Shown one piece after another: positions 1 through 10,400 of a stretch of 64,000 nucleotides of DNA. The stretch's first letter is position 1. Every line of letters starts with the position of its first letter. The translations under genes and the position numbers were made by a program. Location of the stretch: contig CM070611.1 of assembly GCA_036346395.1 (NCBI GenBank), forward strand, positions 20,346,473-20,410,472. Direction: 5' to 3'. The DNA comes from Hsuehochloa calcarea (lineage: Eukaryota > Streptophyta > Magnoliopsida > Poales > Poaceae). The notes beneath the pieces were generated by a model. It saw only the letters and a program-made list of their open reading frames with translations. It did no database searches and was not told where the DNA came from.

Positions 1-1447
1 AATCCCGTGCATCCACTTAGGCTACTGGAACTTGTGCTGACCCCTCCACTTGATTGATTATGAAACATGTCAGCATAATTTTCTCTTAATGCACCACTAT
101 CCTCAATACCAGATTTAAGCTTCCTATGCAAGGGGGCACCAGGTACATCATGAAGAGAAGGAGAATGTTCCTTCCCATCAAAATTAAACATTTCAGGATC
201 TATTCTCTCCTGATTAAAGTTTCCCGGCAATCCAGCACCATTCTCATGCCAATTACTTATGTCATCACAGTTTGTATCTGTTGTAACAGACCTCTCACTC
301 TCATTGCCATCTTCTGAGTTTGGTGCAAAAGTAGGACTAGCAACATAATGAGTCATTGTTGGTGGGACAAATCCATGAACGAACTGCATGTTGGGTAACC
401 ATGGAGCTCTGATAAAAGGAAAATTTGGTGGAAACTTTCCTGCCAAATTTCCCTGAGAATTACCTGCAGAGTCCATCACAGGGGAAGGGGCCACAGAATA
501 ACAAGATGGCATTTGTGGCAAAGCAACCTGTCCGTTGAAGCCATGCAACTTTGTTGATGCCATTAGATCTGCCAGATCATGTTCCTCCTGACATCTCTTG
601 TGCAACATTTCTGATTCTTCTGTAACAGAAGCAAGCTCTTCATTAGTTGCGAAACCAATATGTTCATGATGGCTGCTCGAAACACTACTCAGATCTGATA
701 CTGCTACACTGGGATTAGGTGAAACATTCATGGAAGACACTTGCTCATCCTGAGAAGACTTTCTGATGTGGTTGCCATCCACCCCTAGAATCAAGTTGCT
801 TCTTCTAGTATAATCAACCTTTGAAGATTTTTCTACTTCAACTACTCTAGTGCACCTGCCACGAGGAAAACCTTCAACTGAAGAGTGTGTCAATTCAGGA
901 CTGGAATTTGTTCTTGCAAATTGAAGCCTGCTTTGCCCATTTCTATCATTCATACTGAACTGAGTCTTCTGTATTCGTTGATCCCTTTCACTTTGCAAAG
1001 ATCCACCGGGAATGTTGTTTTTCTCCAGCTGTGCGGAGACCTTGGTATTCGACTGCATCCCATAAATTTTTTGGCTCTGAGTAGGAAAAACAGCAGAATG
1101 AACTGTTCTTGGTGAATTCCGAGGCTGTAAGCTGGCTTTGTTTAGGTGTTGAGTAGTAGGATCACGATAGTCTTGACTGCCTTCACTGAGACTATCATGA
1201 TCAATGCATGATGTAGGATTTTCCACCTTTTCCCTGTTTATTGTTTTACTTCTGTGACTGGTTGGCATTTCAACAGGCACAACCATCTGGGCAGGTGCAT
1301 CAGGACGATTGCCACTGCCATGTCTTTTCCATGTATTTGTGAAGAATTGTTTCACTTCAACAGCCAAATCATCGTTTGGACATTCAAATAACCTTGCCAA
1401 CCTTTTCGCCCCAAAAACAAAGGCACTGCGTATTCTAAAGAAGTTTC
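1..1447 (-). CDS. Exon 7 (partial) of the PAP/OAS1-family gene
   Basis: From acceptor TTCTTAG at 1448, the frame NFFRIRSAFVFGAKRLARL runs uninterrupted for more than 480 codons to the window edge. I checked every in-frame triplet for stops and found none. The first 40 residues finish the folded domain (GAKRLARLFECPNDD). The rest is rich in Ser, Asn, Gln and Pro, as in the long low-complexity tails of this plant family. The stop codon lies outside the window. Confidence 0.85.
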
Positions 1448-4400
1448 CTAAGAATAAAAAAACACAGTTAATTTAACTTGAAAAACCCTTGTATGGTGTT
1501 CTTCAGAAAAAATATTTCTGTTAACACCACCAAAATGAGGACATTTGTCAACTATCAAGAGGTTGGATCTATCAGTAGCCTTGAAGCGAGGATACTCAAT
1601 TTAACTTTCAAGCTTACTCATAACAACTTGGGACTTGATGCATTTTATATTTGCCAAATCAACAATAATCTAGAAAAGCAATCATACACAATGTTCAGCA
1701 TCCTGCGATCCTTAGATACAAATTTGAGTCGGATAATGTCATGAACATGATCAGACTAAAATTATACTTGTTAATGTCATGAGTTGGATTTAATATGCAC
1801 AGGCTAGCAACCTTTCTCGCCAATGTTTGGAGTTAGATATACCACTAGTTTTAGCTGGTAATACCAGAAATGGACTTGTAAATTTCTACCAGGATAGAAG
1901 ATATAGCATGTTGGTATGACATGAAATAGATAATGGTTAACCAAAGAATTACTGTATTACAAAGTAGTAGTTATATTATAAAGGTTAGAAAATAATACCA
2001 CTAAGAGGGTGGACCACAAGGTCCACAACACATCAAAATGAATATACCAATCAACTCCACACAACCAGGGAAACGTGGTAGCACAGAACAATATTTTCTT
2101 ATGCCCTATTCAAAAAAATATATTTTCTTATGCTCTATGGGATCTTTAAGTAGGCATGTAACACCATTGGAACAGGTTTGGAAAATAACACACCTTTGCT
2201 GACACTTCTTCCAAGGTTATTGTTTGTTCGTAAAGGGTCAACTACATTGAAGTGCTTTGAAACAAACGGCTGACCAAGGTTCTCTTGGGCACTAGGCGGT
2301 GTAACTGCATATATTGTACTGCAAGTATCAAGGAAGGATTTACTGAGCAAGAGTCCACCATCATCCTCTCGTGGAGGTTCCGCTGCATGACATAACATGA
2401 ATAATCAAAAGACCAGCATCCATACGATTTATTCATCTGGTAATGTGACTATGAGAAATATTAAATTACCAGCCATGTCTGGAAGAGAACTTATAGGAAC
2501 TGGGCCCATAAGCTTACACAAAATTTCTCCCAAGCAAAGTTGCTAAAGAACTCTAAGAATCGATACAACACCTGACAATCAAAAAAGAAAAAGAAAAATC
2601 CAATTGCGCGCTGCTTTGCAAAAAATGATAGCAGAAAGGAAAAGGAAACATACCTCAAGTGGTCCAGCAAAAGAATTGTTGAACACATGAAAAATGTAAA
2701 GAACTAGGGTCTCTAGGGCATAGGTAGATATAAGACCATGATGAGCTCCAAGAATACGACTTTCGTAGTAACACCAAGCCTTTATCAGTATGATACTTCG
2801 CTTGAACAGATGGTTTTGATTGATCAAGTTGTCCATCTAGTAAGCAGAATATCATCAGGGAGCAAGTATAGTTAGAAAAAAAACTCACACGTGTTTTGAT
2901 CCTAAGACGTAAGCAATAAGTATAAACATGAAGTATTGAAGAATGATAGCATGTACAAGAAGTTTTAAGCAGGTAGTATTGCTTGCCTAGGTATGCTTAA
3001 CTAGTTATAATTAAGAGGATATACCTGTTCAAGGAAACAAAGTGTACACAAGCCACCAACTTGATTAAATGAGATGTCAACAACAATGTTTTCCACAAGA
3101 CACTTGATTATCTTTACCTGCACATAATTGAAAAAAGATGAAAATTCTGCAGATATATGGAAAACCATGCTATAGCCCCCACCCCATCGCGCACTCTCTC
3201 TCTCTCTCACAACACTCACACGCACAAAAAGAATGGTATGTCGTATGTGTATCAAACAATACATCATGATTAATTAGAAACAAAAATGAGCGCATTTATG
3301 CGGTATCAAGAGAATACTAGAAGTATTTAACATTAACTATCCTCCAAATTTTTGCATAAATTGATATGTTGTCAATAGGTCTTGTCGTCAACAGATCTTA
3401 AAGAGTCATAGATTCCCACAATATATCTTGCGAGGGATGCCATAAAGATATATTATAAACAGAAAATCCACGACCTTGTAGGCATATTTGGTTAGCCAGA
3501 TGAGGGCCACGCCAGATTTTGCTGATATTTCACGATTCAGAAAATTAGATGAATGGGTAAATGCAGCAGCCTATTACAGGGACTTGGGCCAGGCTCCTTA
3601 CAAATGCAAACTGTCTGGAATGAGGCTTGTCTATTCCAACGGGCCAAAAGGCCAATATATAGCATGTACAGGTTTGACCATTATGCAAAGAACACCCTAG
3701 ACTATATATATATATAACCGGTGGATCAACAACACTAAGTTTGGGGAGGTAGAAGCTATGCTGAACTCTAGTCTGTGACTTGGTGAAAAAATCTGCTAAC
3801 TGAAACTCCGAAGGCACATACTAAAGATCAATAACTTGGTCTTGCACCTGTGATCGCATGTACGAAGCATCCACACCAATGTGCTTGGTGAGTCCATGCT
3901 TCACGGGATCTCCAGCAATGTTGATCGCATCAGTACTATCCTATAAGAGAGGAGTCGGTGCAGAAGCGGAAACACCGAAATCCTCAAGTAGCCACTGAAG
4001 CCAAGTGATCTCAGCTGTCAACAACGCCATGGCTCTCAACTCAGCATCAACGCTTGAACGGGAAATGGCAGTCTGCTTCTTGGTCTTCCAGGCAATCAAG
4101 AAGGAACCAAGGAAAACACAATAGGCAAAAAGAGACCGACGATTAGAATGATCGCTAGCCCAGTTCGTATCAGAGTACGCCTGAAGCTGCAAAGAACTGG
4201 AGCGAGGAAAGAAGAGGCGAGTGATGTTCCGCGAAGATATCGCAAAACACGAAGATGACTGTAATGGAATTGAGTGGGAGCAGAGACGAACTGACTCGGG
4301 ATGTGATCTGGGTGACAGATGTCAGGGCGAGTGATCCCAAGGTAAACAAGGCTCCCGACAAGATGGCGATAGCGAGTGGGATCCTCAAGAGGCTCGCCAT

Positions 4401-7400
4401 CGATAGGCTGAAGGTGAACACCAAGCTCTATAGGAGTATCCACCACACGTTGATCAGTGAGACAAGCACAAGTAAGGATATCCTGAATGCACTTCTCTTG
4501 GGAGAGATAGTAGCCCTTGGGCGTCGAAGTGATCTCAATCCCAAGGAAGTAACGATGAGGACCCAAATCAAACATCAATAACTGCTCACTAAGACGCTCC
4601 TTCACAAAGGCAATAGACTGAAATTCATTTCCAGTAATGATCATATCATCCACATATAGAAGGAGAAGCGTCCGACCCCGAGGAGAGGTATTTACAAAGA
4701 GGGCAGGGTCGTGATCACTGGCGAAGAAGCCGGCAGCAGCGACAACAGAGGAGAAGCGGTCAAACCAAGCACGAGGGGCTTGTTTGAGCCCATAGAGAGA
4801 GCGACAAAGGCGACAAACCATACCATCAGGGACAGAATACCCAGGGGACGGCTGCATGTAGACCTCACACGACTCACCATTGAGAAAGACATTCTTCACG
4901 TCCAACTGAGAGATGGGTCACTGTCGAACAGAGATCACAGCAAGGAGAGTGCAAACAGTGGTCATGTGAGCAACAGGAGCGAAGGTCTCATCGTAATCAC
5001 GACTATGCTCCTGCTGAAAACCACGTGCCACAAGATGAGTCTTGTAGCACTCAAAGGAACCATCCGAGCGAGCCTTGATCTTGTACACCTACTTGCACGT
5101 AATAGAAGTGACACGTGCAGGTAAGTACCAATACGCTCCAAAACAGCAATCTCCTCAGACATGGCGAGCTACCATTCAGGGGTGAGCAATGACCTCCACG
5201 ATGACGTCAGAGGCTCGGAAGAGCAACGGTACGCAAAAACCGTGGCACTCAAAGCGGCTCGACAAGATGACGATCACGAAGATCGTATCTGGGAGAAGGC
5301 TACAAAACCGTGGCACTCAGGCGGCCTGACAGTGTGACGATCACAAAGATCCAACAAGACTGGAGAAGAGCTGGGAACATGGCCCAGCAAGGACAAAGGC
5401 TCAACTGGAGAAGGAGTAAGCCGAGGACGATGCGAGTAGTGCAGAGGAAAGGGTGGAATCTCAAAAAAGAGCGAGAAGGAAACTCCAACGAAGGTGGGAA
5501 TAGGAGCAGCCGAAGGAGAGGGAGGTGAATAAAGTGGAGGATGAAGTGAAACAGCAGTGGAAGGCGAAGAGTTAGGAAAAGTCAGAAAGGAAATCGACTC
5601 AACAAAAGAATCTAGCCTGACTGTGGGGGAACGAGGGTAGTAAGGTTAGGACTCGTCGAAAGTGACATCCCGAGAAATCCTCATCCTACGAGCAACAGGG
5701 TCGTAACAACGATAACCCTTATGCTCAAAACTGTAGCCAAGGAAAACACACTCAACTAACTGAGCAGTCAGCTTGGTGCGCTCACCAGTGGAAGAAGGAC
5801 GAAACAGACACAACCAAAACTACGAAGTTGACGGTACTCTGGGGACGGTACTCTGGGGCTCGACCATAGAGATGCTCAATAGGAGTAGAACACTGAAGAG
5901 CAATGGAAGGCTACATGTTAATGAGAAAAGCAGCAGTGGAAACAGTCTCAGCCCAGAAGTGAGGGGGAACAGAAGAGGCAAGCATGAGAGCGCAAACGGT
6001 CTCAAACAAGTGATGATACTTACACTCAGAGACACCGTTCTGCGTGAGCACCAGGACAAGAATACTGGGGAATAATACCTTGCTCAGCGAGAAAGTGACG
6101 CAAGGCAGCAGAAAGATACTCACTAGCATAGTCGGCAAGAAACAGACAAATGGCCGAATCAAACTGAGTGTGAACCATAGTAGCGAACATATGGTAAATT
6201 GAGAGAACCTAACTACGAGAAGACATGGAGTAGATCCAAGTGTGACGAGAATAATCATCAATAAAAATCACATAGTATCGATAACCCCCTTTCGAAAAGA
6301 AGGGAGCCGGACCCCAAACATCAGAGTAAACAAGATCAAAAGGATGGATAGAAAAATAATCACTAGAGGGATAGGGGAGCTGCAGTTGCTTACCAAGCTT
6401 GCAACCCATACAATGTAAAGAGGTGTCCCCATAAACAGACCCAAGAACACCACAACCTACTAGTGATGATAGATGTGATCCGTAGAGATGATCAAGACGA
6501 TGGTGCCACTGAGCGAAGGAGGTAGTGGAGGATGTGGCAAGACCGGTGGTAGTGGCTGACTGGCTAGTGGAGACAGTGGAAGGAAGATGGAACCAGTAGA
6601 GCTCCCAAAGACGTGCGAATCACGATGTCGAGGGCTAGTACCAAGCAGAGTCTCCGTGCGGTGGTCTTAAACACAACAAGAGTTAAGATTCAAGAACAAC
6701 ACGACAGTAGTGATCAGTAATCTGACCAGCCGATATAAGCTACATAGTAAGCTAAAGAATATGAGAGACTGCATGAACATGAAAAGAAGTGGAACGGGTG
6801 CATCGGTCTGCAACAGAAAGAGAGGCACCATCTGTAGTTTGAACAGCGGAAGGAAAAAACAGTGGGACACGGAAATGAGGTGGGTAGAATCTTGTGTCAT
6901 GTGAAAGGAAGCACCAGAGTCCAAGATCCACGGAGACACAGTACCTAAGAGGGAGGAGCGGAGGCGTGGAAGACTGCTGAGAAGCAAGAGCCAGATGAGC
7001 AGAACTCAAGGAGTTTGAGGACGAGCCGACACCAGGGCGCTGGAGCAATGAGAGAAGCTGCTGTGTGGCATCGCCGGAGGAGCCCTAGCGAGAGGCGCCG
7101 GCTCCTGAGTGGGAGGAACCTCGAGAGCCCTTTGGGGGACGTCCACCCCGACAACCCTGGTCCCGTCTCCGCTTAGGCATCCTAATACTGTTGTCGTCGG
7201 TGGCAAGAGGTGCATGGAGACCCACAAGAGGCAACCCCAGCGCATTGGGAGCTGGGGAGGATAACGATTGGTGTTGAAGAAGCAGTAGTAGTAGGTCTTT
7301 GAAGTAGACAAGACAGCCTGCATCTGAGCCGCGCCATGGTGACAAGTATCCTCAGCGCGCGCACCCGTGAGAGCCTCCACCAAGCTCGGGCGCAGGTGGC

Positions 7401-10400
7401 GAGTCAGGAGCTGAGCATGCACAGTCTCGAACTCAAGCTGAAGACGCGTTAGGAAGTTGTAGAGGCGGTGAGTCTCCTGGTGAACGCGGAGCCGCACACA
7501 GCAAGGATAGGTCCGGCAGACATCCGGCCCTAGAGAGTCAAACTGATGCCACACCTTAGACATCTGCCGGTAGAAGTCATCCACGGTAGCATCGAGCTGC
7601 TGAATTGTTGGTGCATTGCACAACTGAAAGGTACATAGCATTACTCATCAGCTGGTAGTGAGCTCAAAGGTGCTCCCACATAAGTTGTCATCGGCAGCTC
7701 CGACACATCCATGAATATGGCAACGGGCATGCTACCCACCAGGATGGCGGTAGCACGAGCCTCGGCAACCTGCCATCGCTCGTAGGTGTGCAGCTCAAAT
7801 TGATAGAGCTCCAGAGCCTCCTCCAGTGCAGCATTGGTGGCCTCCTGAACCGCCTAATTCGCACCAGCGAGAGGAGCTGGCAAGACTGGTGTAGGGCAAG
7901 GCGAACAGGGGTGCTCACCGGTGAGATGACCCCAGAAACGCTGGTTGTGGAGGTGAATCCTCAGGTGAACAGCCCACTCCTAGAAGTTCGTCCCGTCGAA
8001 CCGAACTGGGGGGGGGGGGCGGGATGGCGAAGGAGCCGCCAGTAGAAGCCATCAGGAATGACTTGACCGGATTAGCCGGTGCCCGGTGAGATGCTGAAGC
8101 CGATGGCTTCACAAGCGGTGGATTCAAACACAGCTTCACAACAGGTCAAGGCCGCAGTAGAACCGCTGGCTTCACAAGCGATTGGCGTCAAAACAAAACA
8201 GAGACATGATGGCGGTAGCTCTGCTTTGACACCAATCGAACCAAAACAGAGCGTCGGGGGCGGCGGCTGGTGGCGTCGAGGGCAGCAACTGCCTATGTCG
8301 AGGGCAGCGCTGACGGCACAGGGCGGCAGCCGATGACGCTCAGGCGGGAATCGCAGGGCGCGGATCCAACGTGGCGACTCAAGAGACACCGGTGGTGGCT
8401 CCGACGCGAGGACACAACGTCACAGCAGGCCGGGGCCGCAGCAGATCCGGTCGAGCAGGTCGCGGATCCAGCGTGGGAACGCGGGATCCGACGGTGGAAG
8501 CTCCAGCATAGGGACTCGAACTGTTGGTGGAAGCAGAGGAAAGGAGGGCTCGGGCGCAGGGGAACAACGGCGGCAAAAGCAGAGGAGAGGAAGGCTCGGG
8601 CGCAGTGGAACAACAGCCGGCGACGGTAAGAAAACCCTATCCCTAGCCTTGCTCTGATACCATGTTTGGAATGAGGCTTGTCTATTCCAATGGACCAAAA
8701 GGTCAATATGTAACATATACAAGGTTGACCATTATGCAAGGAATTTCCTAGACTATATACATATCCAACACAAAGTTCATGCTTATGAGCAAGCCCAAAT
8801 CACCACAATACATGAGGAAAGTTGGTTCACCCCACCACCTCCAACAAACTTTTCTTGACTCCCCCATTAGGACGATGATAGTGTTGTTGCCTGCATCATA
8901 TTAGGTGGCAACAAGAAAGTACATTTGTCTTTCCTAATGGGTACAACAATGAATACCATTCTTGCCAACAATGGTGTCGCCACTTCATATTACCATTATA
9001 ATAATGGAGATTCTAAGCATGCCAATTGGCTTACTACATACTGGACCTCAAATACCATCCTATTAGACAATACATGGGACAGCGCAAGACATTTGCTAAT
9101 TGAGGACATGACAAAAAAAATCCATGCACAGCAAACAGAGTTAACAGAACACGAAAGTCATGTTTCAAGAGCCGCAATGATACAATTAACTCAGCAGATA
9201 TCATCGACAGTCAGAAATAAATAAGGTGTTTAGTTTGAGGAATAGGTTGGTCTAGGATCATCCGAACCTAGACTTCTTGTTTGTTCTGAAGAATGGAATG
9301 AGTTAGTCCATCAGTGTGCCATTCCTTATAAACTACAATGCCAATAGAAAATGAGGGATAGGTTCATGACACAGCCACAACTATCATAAGATGACTCCAT
9401 GATGCTCTATCCCATCCTAGGATGACATTCCTCAAACCAAACAAGCTCAACTGCTCAAAGTCTATCTGAAAACTTGCTCTAGGAAGAAAACAGAGCAATA
9501 GCATTAGAGAGCACTACAGCAATAATTAAAAAAAACATAAATAGGGTGAAAACAAAAGAATAGCAAGTTAATAACCAGACATCACGTACAGTGAAAAACA
9601 AATAAATAAATATTTTTTGGTACGAAGCCTAAATTCAGCACTACATCAAGCATACACCACAGTCGATGAAGGGGAAATCATACAAGAAAAACATTAAGAT
9701 TAATTGTAAAAGAACAAAAGAATAACAATTTGCAAGAACAGAGACACAAAAAAAATCAAACATACCTCTGCCTGAATATACTGTACTTCTCTGACACGAA
9801 ATTCAGCATTTTCACTCTTTTCCTCATGTTCCAATGCATCCCGAACCGTAATAGCCCAAGTATCCTTTAATTCTTCACTGTTACTAAAAGCGGTGACATC
9901 AATATCACCATCAGGTAAGTAAGTCTTGAGCGGGACTGAACCAAAAGTAAAAACCTGGAAATATAGAGAATCAAATATTTAATAAAAATATAAATCTACT
10001 ACCAATTATTTTGGACACAGAAGAGCAGAACAAATATAGCTATCATAAAACAAACTAAACAAATATTGTCATTTGAGTATTTGACAACTAGTAGCTCTCA
10101 AATGCACAAGGTTCAAATGTTCATTCAATGGGGGTGTACTAGGGCAGCTATAGCTATTGAGCTGTCAAGTAAGAATTACTCAAATGAGTCTGCTAAGGCA
10201 TGCCAGTTGTATATATTGTCTTTTGGTTAGAGTCAACTCCAAAGAATCATCGACCCATCACAAAATAATGTGCCATAGTATGGTTCCCTTTGTGTTGGAA
10301 ATAACTGAGCATTATAGAGAAAAGACCAGATGATGTAGGTTTCGAATATGTTTTCTCATACATTAAATTGCTCCCATGGTTTGTTCATCCTCATCTTTTC

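Larger units (their letters stand above)
3612..8770 (-). mobile_element. Ty1/copia LTR retrotransposon with short LTRs, decayed, in intron 2
   Basis: Two direct repeats of 108 and 120 bp bound the element and begin and end TG...CA in minus-strand sense. A tRNA-iMet-type primer-binding site adjoins the right LTR. Minus-strand coding remnants follow the copia order gag, integrase, reverse transcriptase, RNase H. Stops and frameshifts break every domain, so it is not autonomous. Flanking 5-mers CAAAC (3607-3611) and CAAAG (8771-8775) look like a target-site duplication with one change. It is transcribed in the same direction as the host gene. The two LTRs differ at many sites, so the insertion is not recent. 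Confidence 0.9.
3118..9765 (-). other. Intron 2 of the PAP/OAS1-family gene, enlarged by insertions
   Basis: 6648 bp between donor GTATGT (9765) and acceptor CAG (3118). It contains the copia element at 3612-8770 and a MITE-like element at 9225-9445. The remaining parts (3118-3611, 8771-9224, 9446-9765) are AT-rich intron sequence with no gene that I can support. Confidence 0.8.

Noticed and set aside
4255..5124. Plus-strand frames of 108 and 137 codons
   Set aside because: They are antisense to the copia reverse transcriptase on the minus strand and have no recognisable domain.
7788..8739. GC-rich frames on both strands near the copia 5' LTR
   Set aside because: They overlap the degraded start of the copia element between gag and the primer-binding site and show no conserved text.
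8925..9224. 99-codon plus-strand frame in intron 2
   Set aside because: Low-complexity, no domain, inside an intron on the opposite strand; likely chance, though it could be an old repeat remnant.
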